A stretch of DNA of 64,000 nt from Stenotrophomonas maltophilia D457 (GTDB lineage Bacteria; Pseudomonadota; Gammaproteobacteria; Xanthomonadales; Xanthomonadaceae). The stretch spans positions 1,211,001-1,275,000 of the forward strand of contig NC_017671.1 in assembly GCF_000284595.1 (NCBI RefSeq), written 5' to 3'. Position 1 is the stretch's first letter; each line of letters begins with the position of its first letter. Made by a program: the position numbers and the translations under genes. Under the pieces are notes generated by a model, which saw only the letters and a program-made list of their open reading frames with translations, did no database searches and was not told the origin of the DNA. Positions 1-8,581 of the stretch are shown in pieces.

Positions 1-1
1 G

Positions 2-46
2 AAGGCGCTGGATGAGTTCTTCGAGGAACGCTTCGAGAAACGTTGA
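2..46 (+). CDS. C-terminal end of an unidentified protein (cut by window edge)
   Basis: An open frame runs from the window edge to a TGA at 44-46 and ends in the charged tail ALDEFFEERFEKR. It is followed directly by REP elements, as expected downstream of a gene end. Fifteen residues are too few to assign a family. Only the stop and the acidic/basic tail are seen. Confidence 0.45.
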   Translation, partial: KALDEFFEERFEKR

Positions 47-57
47 TTCGTGCAGTG

Positions 58-134
58 GTAGTGCCGGCCGCTGGCCGGCAACCTCATGATGCTGCGGATG
101 TCATCGGGAATGCCGGCCAGCGGCCGGCACTACC
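58..134. repeat. SMAG-type REP pair (inverted)
   Basis: GTAGTGCCGGCCGCTGGCCGGC at the left (58-79) is repeated in inverted orientation at 111-134, giving the paired arrangement typical of Stenotrophomonas GTAG REP elements. It lies between the 3' ends of the partial gene and ispB. Confidence 0.85.
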
Positions 135-143
135 GATGCTTCA

Positions 144-208
144 GTGCCGACCAACGGTCGGCACCCACCGGAATGCCGGTTTGGTGGGTGCCGACCGTTG
201 GTCGGCAC
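144..208. repeat. Perfect 26-bp inverted repeat downstream of ispB
   Basis: Positions 144-169 and 183-208 are perfect reverse complements, with core GTGCCGACCAACGGTCGGCAC and a 13-nt loop. It looks like a second REP-like family without the GTAG head. It sits just after the ispB stop and could end transcription or stabilise the mRNA, but there is no T-tract. Confidence 0.75.
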
Positions 209-219
209 ACCTCAGCCGG

Positions 220-1218
220 TCAATGCGAGCGCTGCACCGCGTAGCGGGCCAGGCCGCGCAGGGCGGCCACGGCATCGTTGTCGCCCAGGCCATCGAGCGC
301 GCGCTCGGCGGCTTCGGCATATTCCTCTGCACGCGCGCGGCTGTACTCCAGGCCGCCGGTGGCGCGGATCGCGGCCAGCACTTCCGGCATCGCCGAGGCG
401 TCACCGTCCTGCACGATGGTGCGCAGGCGCTCGCGGGTGGCGTTGTCGGAGTGGGCCATCGCGTGGATCAGCGGCAGCGTGGCCTTGCCCTCGGCGAGGT
501 CGTCGCCCAGGTTCTTGCCCAGCTCCTCGGCGTTGGCCGAGTAGTCCAGCACGTCGTCGGCGATCTGGAACGCGTAGCCCAGGTGCATGCCGTAGTCGAA
601 CAGGGCCTGCTGGGTCGCTTCATCCACGCCGCTGGCCAGCGCGCCCAGGCGGGTGCCGGCGGCGAACAGCACCGCGGTCTTGCGCTCGATCACGCGCAGG
701 TAGGCGGCTTCGTCGGTGTCCGGGTTGTGTACGTGCAGCAGCTGCAGCACTTCACCCTCGGCGATGCGGTTGGTGGCGTCAGCCAGGATCTGCATCACCG
801 GCATGCGCTCCAGCTCGACCATCAGCTGGAAGCTGCGCGAGTACAGGAAGTCGCCGACCAGCACGCTGGGCGCGTTGCCCCACAGTGCGTTGGCGGTGCT
901 GCGGCCACGGCGCAGGCTGGATTCGTCCACCACGTCGTCGTGCAGCAGGGTGGAGGTGTGGATGAACTCGATGATCGCCGCCAGCTGGTGGTGCTCCGGG
1001 CCAGCCTGGCCGACCGCATGGCCGGCCAGCATCACCAGCATCGGGCGCAGGCGTTTGCCGCCGGCGGAAATGATGTGGTCAGCGATCTGGTTGATCAGCA
1101 CGACGTCCGAGGACAGCCGGCGCCGGATCAGGGCGTCGACGGCGGCCATGTCGGCCGCGGCAAGCGACTGGATCTGGGGCAGGCCCAGGGCGGGACGGGT
1201 GTCTTCGGTGATGGTCAT
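220..1218 (-). CDS. ispB: Octaprenyl diphosphate synthase
   Basis: The 332-aa protein is a trans-polyprenyl synthase that chain-elongates farnesyl diphosphate with isopentenyl diphosphate to make the quinone side chain. Both aspartate-rich Mg-binding motifs are present: DDVVD at residues 94-98 and DDVLD at 221-225. The GGKRLRP substrate motif lies near residue 53. Length and sequence fit the ubiquinone-8 enzyme IspB of gammaproteobacteria rather than the shorter IspA. The exact chain length cannot be read from the sequence; C40 is inferred from the family. It is transcribed alone and is flanked at its 3' end by two inverted repeats. Confidence 0.93.
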   Translation of the reverse strand: MTITEDTRPALGLPQIQSLAAADMAAVDALIRRRLSSDVVLINQIADHIISAGGKRLRPMLVMLAGHAVGQAGPEHHQLAAIIEFIHTSTLLHDDVVDESSLRRGRSTANALWGNAPSVLVGDFLYSRSFQLMVELERMPVMQILADATNRIAEGEVLQLLHVHNPDTDEAAYLRVIERKTAVLFAAGTRLGALASGVDEATQQALFDYGMHLGYAFQIADDVLDYSANAEELGKNLGDDLAEGKATLPLIHAMAHSDNATRERLRTIVQDGDASAMPEVLAAIRATGGLEYSRARAEEYAEAAERALDGLGDNDAVAALRGLARYAVQRSH

Positions 1219-1245
1219 GCGATCAGGCTTTCAGGCTCACCACCG

Positions 1246-1251
1246 ATTATA
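1246..1251 (-). promoter_or_regulatory. Possible -10 element for ispB
   Basis: On the minus strand TATAAT lies 27-33 bp upstream of the ispB ATG. No good -35 hexamer is seen at the usual distance, so this is suggestive only. Confidence 0.3.
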
Positions 1252-1323
1252 GGCGCTGGCCGTGAATTCGGGCGCAAACCGGCCCGAGCGGCAATTCCAG
1301 CCCGGCCTGCGCGGCCCTGCGCG

Positions 1324-1337
1324 TGAATACGTATGCA
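1324..1337. promoter_or_regulatory. LacI-type operator, maltodextrin regulon site 1
   Basis: TGAATACGTATGCA has a perfect central 8-bp palindrome ATACGTAT with outer TG/CA. The identical 14-mer occurs upstream of the TonB receptor (6140-6153) and in the GH97/glycosidase divergent region (8418-8431). Here it lies about 95 bp upstream of the alpha-glucosidase start. Control by the LacI regulator at 19710-20741 is inferred. Confidence 0.75.
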
Positions 1338-1432
1338 GGTTGCGCCATGCCTGGGAGCCCGCCGCTAAGCTTGCCGGATCAGGATTTCGGCCCGCTGCCG
1401 GCGGGTCCCGCATGCCCGGAGGGGGGCTGTCG

Positions 1433-3046
1433 ATGTCGCACTATCCATGGTGGCGCGGAGCCGTCATCTACCAGATCTACCCGCGCAGTTACCTTGATGC
1501 CAACGGCGATGGCGTGGGCGATCTGCCCGGCATCATCCAGCGCCTGGACCACATTGCCGCGCTGGGCGTGGATGCGATCTGGATCTCGCCGTTCTTCAGG
1601 TCGCCGATGGCCGACTTCGGCTACGACATCGCCGATTACCGCGATGTCGACCCGCTGTTCGGCAGCCTGGACGACTTTGACCGCCTGTTGGCCAAGGCCC
1701 ACGGCTTGGGCCTGAAGGTGATGATCGACCAGGTGCTGAGCCACACTTCGATCGAGCATGCGTGGTTCCGTGAGAGCCGCCAGGACCGCAGCAATCCGAA
1801 GGCCGACTGGTACGTCTGGGCCGACCCGCGCGAGGATGGCACCCCGCCCAACAACTGGCTGTCGCTGTTCGGCGGCTGCGCCTGGCAGTGGGAGCCGCGC
1901 CGTGAGCAGTACTACCTGCACAACTTCCTGGTCGACCAGCCGGACCTGAACTTCCATCACCCGGACGTGCAGCAGGCGACCCTGGACAACGTGCGCTTCT
2001 GGCTCGACCGCGGCGTGGATGGCTTCCGCCTGGATGCGATCAACTTCTGCTTCCACGACGCACAGTTGCGCGACAACCCGGCCAAGCCCGCCGACAAGCG
2101 GGTGGGGCGCGGCTTCAGCCCGGACAACCCGTACGCCTACCAGTACCACTACTACAACAACACGCAGCCGGAGAACCTGCCGTTCCTGGAGCGCCTGCGC
2201 GCGCTGCTGGACGACTACCCGGGGGCGGTCAGCCTGGGCGAGATCTCTTCGGAAGACTCGCTGGCCACCACGGCCGAGTACACCCGAGATGGCCGCCTGC
2301 ACATGGGCTACAGCTTCGAGCTGCTGGTGGACGACTACAGTGCGGCCTACATCCGCGATACGGTCTCGCGCCTGGAAGCAGCGATGACCGAAGGCTGGCC
2401 GTGCTGGGCGGTGTCCAACCACGATGTGGAGCGCGCGGTCAGCCGCTGGGGCGGCCACCCCGCCGACCCGCGCCTGGCGCGGATGCTGGTGGCGATGCTG
2501 TGCTCGCTGCGCGGTTCGGTCTGCCTGTACCAGGGCGAGGAGCTGGGCCTGGCCGAGGCCGAGGTGCCGTTCGAGGCCCTGCAGGACCCCTATGGCATCA
2601 CCTTCTGGCCGAATTTCAAGGGCCGTGACGGCTGCCGTACCCCGCTGCCGTGGACCGATGCACCGCTGGCCGGCTTCACCACCGGCCAGCCCTGGCTGCC
2701 GATCCCGGCCGAACACCGGGCCGCGGCGGTCGCCGTGCAGGAGCGCGACCCGCATTCGGTGCTGGCGGCGTTCCGCGCGTTTCTGGCCTGGCGGCATACC
2801 CAGCCGGCCCTCCTGCATGGCAGCATCAGATTTCTTGAAAGCGCCGAGCCCGTGCTGCTGTTCGAGCGTATGCTTGCAGATGAAACCCTCCTGCTGGCCT
2901 TCAACCTGTCGGCCGAAGCGGTGAGCCATCCGCTGCCGCCGGGCAACTGGCAGCAGGTGGTGGTACCGGGCCCGGATGCGGGCACGGTGCAGGGCAATGA
3001 ACTCCAGCTGCCGCCACGCGCGGTGTATTGCGCCCGACGCAGCTGA
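1433..3046 (+). CDS. Alpha-glucosidase, GH13 (XgtA-like)
   Basis: The 537-aa cytoplasmic-type protein has no signal peptide and belongs to GH13. The conserved regions are in order: D99-H104 (DQVLSH), nucleophile D201 in GFRLDAI, acid/base E270 in SLGEIS, and NHD with D331. The DANGDGVGD calcium-type motif is near residue 22. Size and motif positions match the Xanthomonas alpha-glucosidase XgtA (GH13_23), which hydrolyses maltose and terminal alpha-glucosides and can transglucosylate. The frame is open further upstream (to 1262), but the ATG at 1433 follows a strong GGAGGGGG ribosome site and the upstream part overlaps the operator. It probably finishes imported maltodextrin breakdown. A strong terminator follows. 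Confidence 0.9.
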   Translation: MSHYPWWRGAVIYQIYPRSYLDANGDGVGDLPGIIQRLDHIAALGVDAIWISPFFRSPMADFGYDIADYRDVDPLFGSLDDFDRLLAKAHGLGLKVMIDQVLSHTSIEHAWFRESRQDRSNPKADWYVWADPREDGTPPNNWLSLFGGCAWQWEPRREQYYLHNFLVDQPDLNFHHPDVQQATLDNVRFWLDRGVDGFRLDAINFCFHDAQLRDNPAKPADKRVGRGFSPDNPYAYQYHYYNNTQPENLPFLERLRALLDDYPGAVSLGEISSEDSLATTAEYTRDGRLHMGYSFELLVDDYSAAYIRDTVSRLEAAMTEGWPCWAVSNHDVERAVSRWGGHPADPRLARMLVAMLCSLRGSVCLYQGEELGLAEAEVPFEALQDPYGITFWPNFKGRDGCRTPLPWTDAPLAGFTTGQPWLPIPAEHRAAAVAVQERDPHSVLAAFRAFLAWRHTQPALLHGSIRFLESAEPVLLFERMLADETLLLAFNLSAEAVSHPLPPGNWQQVVVPGPDAGTVQGNELQLPPRAVYCARRS

Positions 3047-3073
3047 CCGTTTTCTCCGGTGGCGGTACTTGCG

Positions 3074-3105
3074 GGGACGGGGCCGAAGCGCCCCGTCCCT
3101 TTTTT
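3074..3105 (+). terminator. Rho-independent terminator after the alpha-glucosidase
   Basis: A perfect 9-bp stem (GGGACGGGG at 3074-3082 with CCCCGTCCC at 3091-3099) with an 8-nt loop is followed by six T. It ends 59 bp after the stop codon. Confidence 0.9.
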
Positions 3106-3149
3106 GTGGCTGGGCCTTGCCGACCAGCGGCCGGCATCCGCGCAAAGGA

Positions 3150-3175
3150 AAACCCGCTGCCTGCGCAGCGGGTTT
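3150..3175. terminator. Hairpin between convergent genes, possible terminator for the TonB receptor
   Basis: AAACCCGCTGC and GCAGCGGGTTT form an 11-bp stem with a 4-nt loop. It has short T-runs on either strand, so it may act in both directions, mainly for the receptor gene ending at 3258. Confidence 0.55.
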
Positions 3176-3198
3176 CCGGTCCTGCTCCCTGTTTTCTG

Positions 3199-3222
3199 TT
3201 GCCGGCCAGCGGCCGGCACTAC
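3199..3222. repeat. Single SMAG-type REP
   Basis: TTGCCGGCCAGCGGCCGGCACTAC, in inverted orientation relative to GTAG, lies 36 bp from the receptor stop codon. Confidence 0.8.
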
Positions 3223-3257
3223 CGGGTCCGGGCTGCCGGGCAGGGCCCGGCGCTGCC

Positions 3258-6014
3258 TCAGAACTTGTAGTTCACGCCCAGCATGTAGGTGCGGCCCCAT
3301 TCGATGTACTCCAGCGGGCGGTCCTTGCTGCCGGCGTAGGTGCGGTACGGCTCGTTGGTCAGGTTGCTGCCCTGCAGCAGCAGGGTCAGGCCACGCAGGG
3401 CGCTGCTGTCGCTGAAGGTGTAGCTGACCTGCGCATCGGTCACGTTTTCGCCGACGACATAGCGCAGGCTGCGGTTGCCGTTGAAGTTGCCGATCTCACC
3501 GATGAAGTCCGACCGCCGGCGCTGGCTGACGCGTGCTTCAAAACCGCTGCGCTCGTAATAGGCAGTGAAGTTGTACACGCGCTTGGACAGGCCCGGCAGG
3601 CTGATCGGGTCACTGCCCACGCTGGAGGCGCTCTCCGGATCCAGGATGGTGATGTCGCTCTTGTTGAAGGTCGCGCTGGCCTGCAGGCCGAAGCCACGCA
3701 GGCTGTCGGTCAGCATGTCCAGCGGGAACGATGCGGTCAGTTCCAGGCCCTTCAACGTGCCGCCCTTGCCGTTCTGCGGCGCGGAGAAGGTGCCGGTGGT
3801 CAGCACCGGCGCGGTCATGCCCGGCGGCGGCACGTAGCTGCCCAGCAGCGCGGTGAAGTCGTAGTTGTCCACCGATTGGGTATAGACGTAGCTCTTCAGG
3901 TCCTTGTAGAAGATCGCGGCAGCCACGTAGGCCTTCTCGCCGAAGTACTTCTCATAGGACAGGTCCAGCGCGGTGGCGCGCCACGGATCCAGCAGCGGAT
4001 TGCCACCACTGCCGCCCGGCCGGCCGGTGCCGGTATCCACGCCGAACTCCAGGCCGGCGCGCATCTGGTCCACGCGCGGGCGCGCGACCTGCTTGGCGGC
4101 GGCGAAGCGCAGCGTCTGCTGGTGGGGGAACATGAAGGCCAGGTTCAAGCTCGGCAGCCAGTCGTTGTAAGTGCGGCCGTTCGAATACGGCTGCACGTTG
4201 TTGCCGGCTGACTGCGAGCTGTCCCAGTAGCGCGAATCCGAGCTCTGGTCGGTGTGCTGCATCTGCACGCCGATGTTGCCGCGCACGCCCACTTCACCGA
4301 TGTCGGTGTTGATGTTCAGGCGCGCCCAGGCGGTGGTGATCTTCTCTTCGACCGTCCACGACTTGGGGATCAGGTAGTCCAGGTTGTCGACCGGGTTGAA
4401 GGTCATGTAACGACCCACAGCGGCCGGTACGTTCCAGGCCGGGATGGTGCCGAGGCCGGCGAAGCCCAGGTCCACCGGACGGTACTGCAGGTCCGAGGCG
4501 ATGTTGGCATCGCCCTGTGCGCCGAGCAGGATGTTGCCTTCGGACTGGGTCTTCACCTTGCGGCGGTCGGCATAGTTCACGCCGATGTCGATGTCCGGCG
4601 CCCACGAGGCGATGGTATCAGGAAGGGCGATGGTGGCAGCCAGCTTGCCGCCCTTCAGGCGGTCTTCCACCTGCGGCACCTTGCCGTAGCCGGAGCCGTA
4701 GATCGTGTTGGTCAGGAACAGCGCATCGGGGTTGGAGTAGTTCAGGCCCGGGGTGATCTGCGAGAAGCCGTCCTGGCGGATCGACACGCCGACCGTATCC
4801 AGTTGCGGCATCGGGGTCAGCTGCAGGTTGTTTTCCAGGTTCAGCTCGTCGCGCGTGGCCTTGGAGTAGTTCAGGTCGGCGACCAGCTTGATGCCGCCGA
4901 AGTTGAACTCGTTGTTCCAGCCGAACGCATCGATCTTGTCCTTGCGCTTGTTGTACATGCCGCGCACCAGCGGATACACGCCGCTGGCGGTGCCGCCGGT
5001 GAACGAGCCGTTGGCGTTGACCTGCGGGTTGCTGACCAGCAGGCCCGGGGTGTAGTTGCCGTTGTAGTTGCTGAGGTTCAGCTCGAACTGGTTGGCGGTG
5101 TCGATCTGCTCGGCTTCGGTGTGGAAGGCATCGAAGGTGCTGGTCCAGCTGTTGTTCGGGCGGAACTGGATCGTGGCCATCACGCCGTCGCGCTTGTTGT
5201 TGCCGGTGCGGCGCAGCGCCTTGATGCCATCGGAGAAGTAGGTGCCGGCACCCACGCCCGGGCGGTCGCCCTTGTCGGTGTGCTCGGTGGTCCACGGCTC
5301 GTACAGGCCGACCTGGTTCTCCTGGATCGGCATGTCGCTGTGCGCATAGCCGATGGCGATGCCCAGGGTCTTGTCCAGGAACTGGTCGATGTAGCTGGCG
5401 CTGAAGCGGTTGCCGTACGGATCGGTGTTGGCGGCGCGGCCCAGCGAGCTCTTCTGGTAGCGGCCACTGACCGCGATCACGCGCTCGCCGAAGCTAAGCG
5501 GGCGCGCGGTCTGCATGTCGATGGTGCCTGACAGGCCCTGGCCGACCAGCGCCGCGTCCGGGGTCTTGTACACCGTCACGCCGTTGACCAGCTCGGACGG
5601 GTACTGGTCGAACTCGACGCCGCGGTTGTCGCCGGTGCTGACCACTTCGCGACCATTGAGCAGGGTGGTGGCGAAGTCCGGCGACAGGCCGCGCACGCTG
5701 ATCACCTGCGCACGGCCGGCCACGCGCTGGGCGGCCAGGCCGGGCAGGCGCGAGATGGATTCGGCGATGCTGACGTCGGGCAGCTTGCCGATGTCTTCAG
5801 CGGAGATTGCCTCGACCACCGAGGTGGCGTCCTGCTTGACCGCGATCGCGCTCTCGATGCCGCGGCGGATGCCGGTGACCTGCACCGTATCCAGGTTGGT
5901 GGCGGCGGTGCCGGCCGGCGTGGTGGTGTTCTGCGTGGACTGTGCCGACGCCAGCGTCGGCGCCAGGACAACGGCCAGCGCGATGCTCAGCGCGCTGCGC
6001 TTGTGGTTCAACAT
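3258..6014 (-). CDS. TonB-dependent receptor, maltodextrin-type (MalA-like)
   Basis: The 918-aa outer-membrane receptor has a signal peptide at residues 1-24 (cleaved after ...LASA). A plug domain covers roughly residues 50-170 (motifs ISAEDIGKLPDVSIAESISRL and SVRGLSPDFATTLLNGR), followed by a 22-strand-type barrel ending in aromatic F. It fits the Xanthomonas/Caulobacter subfamily that takes up oligosaccharides; import of maltodextrins is inferred from its neighbours. The frame is open to 6143, but the ATG at 6014 follows GGGAGGGG and begins a proper signal peptide, and the extension would overlap the operator at 6140-6153. Energy would come from TonB-ExbBD encoded elsewhere. Confidence 0.92.
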   Translation of the reverse strand: MLNHKRSALSIALAVVLAPTLASAQSTQNTTTPAGTAATNLDTVQVTGIRRGIESAIAVKQDATSVVEAISAEDIGKLPDVSIAESISRLPGLAAQRVAGRAQVISVRGLSPDFATTLLNGREVVSTGDNRGVEFDQYPSELVNGVTVYKTPDAALVGQGLSGTIDMQTARPLSFGERVIAVSGRYQKSSLGRAANTDPYGNRFSASYIDQFLDKTLGIAIGYAHSDMPIQENQVGLYEPWTTEHTDKGDRPGVGAGTYFSDGIKALRRTGNNKRDGVMATIQFRPNNSWTSTFDAFHTEAEQIDTANQFELNLSNYNGNYTPGLLVSNPQVNANGSFTGGTASGVYPLVRGMYNKRKDKIDAFGWNNEFNFGGIKLVADLNYSKATRDELNLENNLQLTPMPQLDTVGVSIRQDGFSQITPGLNYSNPDALFLTNTIYGSGYGKVPQVEDRLKGGKLAATIALPDTIASWAPDIDIGVNYADRRKVKTQSEGNILLGAQGDANIASDLQYRPVDLGFAGLGTIPAWNVPAAVGRYMTFNPVDNLDYLIPKSWTVEEKITTAWARLNINTDIGEVGVRGNIGVQMQHTDQSSDSRYWDSSQSAGNNVQPYSNGRTYNDWLPSLNLAFMFPHQQTLRFAAAKQVARPRVDQMRAGLEFGVDTGTGRPGGSGGNPLLDPWRATALDLSYEKYFGEKAYVAAAIFYKDLKSYVYTQSVDNYDFTALLGSYVPPPGMTAPVLTTGTFSAPQNGKGGTLKGLELTASFPLDMLTDSLRGFGLQASATFNKSDITILDPESASSVGSDPISLPGLSKRVYNFTAYYERSGFEARVSQRRRSDFIGEIGNFNGNRSLRYVVGENVTDAQVSYTFSDSSALRGLTLLLQGSNLTNEPYRTYAGSKDRPLEYIEWGRTYMLGVNYKF

Positions 6015-6139
6015 TTTCCCCTCCCAGGCAATGTTGCAGATCGATTTGTGAGCGTTCCGGCGGGGCCGTGAACGTGCGACGCGGTGGCCGCTGTCGTCGC
6101 CGCTATGGTAGGCAGCGCGTTCTTCGCGGGAATCACCCT

Positions 6140-6153
6140 GCATACGTATTCAA
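6140..6153. promoter_or_regulatory. LacI-type operator, maltodextrin regulon site 2
   Basis: TGCATACGTATTCA is the exact reverse complement of site 1. It lies about 126 bp upstream of the TonB receptor ATG. Confidence 0.75.
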
Positions 6154-6195
6154 TGGCGTCTGCAGGGTTGTAATCGCTTTCAGGTGCCTTGTTCG

Positions 6196-6267
6196 GTAGA
6201 GCCGGGCCCATGCTCGGCTGCGTTTCGGTGCTACGCACCGCCGCCCGAGCATGGGCTCGGGCGCTAC
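6196..6267. repeat. SMAG-type REP pair, GTAGAGCCGGG subfamily
   Basis: GTAGAGCCGGGCCCATGCTCGGC and an inverted partner ending GCGCTAC flank a roughly 25-bp spacer, between the receptor promoter and the GH97 stop. Confidence 0.8.
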
Positions 6268-6289
6268 GGGAGCGCAGGTAGGAAAACGT

Positions 6290-8338
6290 TCAGTGGATGG
6301 GCGTGAAGCGAATGGCCTGCCCACCGCCCGGTGCCAGCACCAGCGTCAGTGCATCGGCACTGGTCACCTCGCGGGTTCCGCGTGCGAACGCGAACGGGTT
6401 GCTGCGGAAATCAGCGCCTTCACCATCGCGGTAGATCTCGGCGCGATAGCGCACGCCTGGCTCCAGGAAGCCCAGCGGTACCGGCAGCACGCGGCCGTGT
6501 TCGTCGGTGATGCTGCCGAGGAACCAGTCGCGGCTGTTGCGGTCGCGGCGCACGATCGTCACGTAGTCACCCACTTCGCCATCGAGCACGCGGCTCTGCT
6601 CCCAGTCCACCGCCACGTCCTCGATGAAACGGAACGTCTCGCGATGCTGCAGGTAGTGTTCGGGCAGGTCCGCGGCCATCTGGATCGGGCTGTACAGCAC
6701 CACGTACAGGGCAAGCTGGCGGGCCAGCGTGCTGGGAATGGCCTGGCCGTGGCGGCCCTTCAGGCTGAGGATGCCGGGGGTGTAATCCATTGGCCCGGCC
6801 AGCATGCGGGTAAACACCAGGTTGACCTCATGCTCCGGCGGGTTCGGTGGCTGGCCCCAGGCGTTGTACTCCATGCCGCGCGCGCCTTCGCGTGAGATCC
6901 AGTTGGGATAGGTGCGGCGCAGGCCGGTATCCTTTATCGGCTCATGCGGGTTGACCGACAGGTGCCGGCGCGCGGCTTCCTGCACCACCTTCAGGTGGTG
7001 GCGGGCCATGAACTGCCCGTCGTGCCACTCGCGCCACAGTGGGCCCCCGGCCGGATTGCGGCGGTCGACCTGGCCGTCGTCGCAGACGTAGCCGGTCTTG
7101 AACTGGTCCACGCCCAGCCGTGCATACAGGTCCAGCGCGGCACCCAGCTGGTCCTCGTAGTGCTCGATGGCGCAGCCGGTTTCATGATGGCCGATCAGGT
7201 GCACGCCCTTCTTCAGGCCATACGCCGTCAGCGCTTCGATATCGAAATCGGGCGTGGCACGGGTGAAATCGAAGTCGTAGCCATTGCCCACCCAGTTGCC
7301 GTCCCAGCCCGGGTTCCAGCCTTCCACCAGCACGCCACGGAAGCCATGCGCGGCGGCGAAGTCGATCACCTTCCTGGTCTTGGCGGTGGTGGCCGCGTGC
7401 TTCGGTCCGGTTGCCCAGCTCTCGTTGTCCAGGTGCATCGACCACCACACGCCCAGGTACTTGGCCGGCTTCACCCAGCTCACATCGCCCAGCGCGTTGG
7501 GTTCATTGAGGTTGAGGATCAGGTCCGATTCGACCAGGCCACCGGCACGATCGGCGATCTGCAGCGTGCGCCACGGCGTGGCGAAGGGCGGGGTGCGGCG
7601 TACCTTCCAGCCTTCGGCAGAGGGCGACAGCTGCGCGCGCAGGCGCTGCCCCTCGGTGCGCCGCAGCCACATGCCGGCATAGTCCACCAGCGCGGCCTCG
7701 TGGATCGCCACGTGCAGGCCATCGCGGCTGCGCAGGGTCATCGGCGTATGCACCAGCGGCACTTCGCGCAGCGGCGTGCGCTGATACAGGTATTCGTAGT
7801 GGATCGGTTCGCCGGCGGGAATCCACCAGGCGGTTGATTCGGGCGCGATGGCGAATTCGGTCAGTTCGTCATCGATGATGGCTTCGCGCAGGTTCGGTTG
7901 CTCAGGGAACACATAGCGGAAGCCAAGGCCATCATCGTAGACGCGGAACACCACATCCAGCCGCCGCTTGCGGCCGGTGGTTTCAGTCAGCTGCACGGTC
8001 AGCTCGTTGAAGCGGTCGCGGGTGAGCCGGCGCTCGCCCCACGGCTGCTCCCAGGTGTCATCGACGCTGCGCCGCTGCTGGCCAAGCAGGGCGAAATCGC
8101 CGTCCAGGCGACCGTCGCGCAGGGCAAAGCCAAGCTTCGAATCCTCCACCACGGTGTCGCCCAGGCGCTCGACACGGTAGCGGGCGGTGCCGCCGTCCAG
8201 CAGCAGACTGACCTTCAATACCTTGCCCGGCGATTCGACGCTGGCCACCTGCGGCGTGGCCTGTACCAGCGTGGACCACCCGATCAGGGCCAGCCCAAGC
8301 ATGTGCGCGAACACCGCGCGTACAGCAGTGGATGACAT
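6290..8338 (-). CDS. GH97 alpha-glucosidase (SusB-like), periplasmic
   Basis: The 682-aa protein has an N-terminal signal segment (cleavage near VQA-TP). An N-terminal beta domain, a TIM-barrel catalytic domain and a C-terminal beta domain follow, as in GH97. Recognisable blocks are YLGVWWSMHLDNESWATGP, GFRGVLVEGWNPGWD, LIGHHETG and NPHEPIKDTGLRRTYPN. Glutamates in the last two blocks are candidates for catalytic residues, as in SusB. The likely role is to release glucose from maltodextrins in the periplasm. The frame extends far upstream by chance (to 10675, antisense to the next gene). The true ATG at 8338 follows GGGAGGGG and starts the signal peptide. It is divergent from the following operon and shares operator site 3. 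Confidence 0.9.
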   Translation of the reverse strand: MSSTAVRAVFAHMLGLALIGWSTLVQATPQVASVESPGKVLKVSLLLDGGTARYRVERLGDTVVEDSKLGFALRDGRLDGDFALLGQQRRSVDDTWEQPWGERRLTRDRFNELTVQLTETTGRKRRLDVVFRVYDDGLGFRYVFPEQPNLREAIIDDELTEFAIAPESTAWWIPAGEPIHYEYLYQRTPLREVPLVHTPMTLRSRDGLHVAIHEAALVDYAGMWLRRTEGQRLRAQLSPSAEGWKVRRTPPFATPWRTLQIADRAGGLVESDLILNLNEPNALGDVSWVKPAKYLGVWWSMHLDNESWATGPKHAATTAKTRKVIDFAAAHGFRGVLVEGWNPGWDGNWVGNGYDFDFTRATPDFDIEALTAYGLKKGVHLIGHHETGCAIEHYEDQLGAALDLYARLGVDQFKTGYVCDDGQVDRRNPAGGPLWREWHDGQFMARHHLKVVQEAARRHLSVNPHEPIKDTGLRRTYPNWISREGARGMEYNAWGQPPNPPEHEVNLVFTRMLAGPMDYTPGILSLKGRHGQAIPSTLARQLALYVVLYSPIQMAADLPEHYLQHRETFRFIEDVAVDWEQSRVLDGEVGDYVTIVRRDRNSRDWFLGSITDEHGRVLPVPLGFLEPGVRYRAEIYRDGEGADFRSNPFAFARGTREVTSADALTLVLAPGGGQAIRFTPIH

Positions 8339-8417
8339 CGGCAATTCCCCTCCCAAGGCGCCGTTGGCAGACCCGGACCATAAGCCAGCGCGGCGGGCGC
8401 GCCACCGCGCGATGCCA

Positions 8418-8431
8418 TGAATACGTATGCA
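8418..8431. promoter_or_regulatory. LacI-type operator, maltodextrin regulon site 3
   Basis: This third exact copy of TGAATACGTATGCA sits in the divergent region, 80 bp from the GH97 start and about 150 bp from the glycosidase start. It could control both directions. Confidence 0.75.
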
Positions 8432-8581
8432 ACTGGACGCAGCCGACAGCCCCGCGTCTACCATGGGGCCCAGGCACCTTGAGGGAGGGGCCGCGCCCGC
8501 CCGCCGGCAACGACGGTGCGGACCTACAACGCGTGCAGAGAGGGAGGGAGGCCGACGGGCGCAAGCCGGTCCGCCGCTTCG

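Noticed and set aside
1262..1432. N-terminal extension of the alpha-glucosidase
   Set aside because: It has no ribosome site, overlaps the operator at 1324-1337 and lies outside the GH13 domain start.
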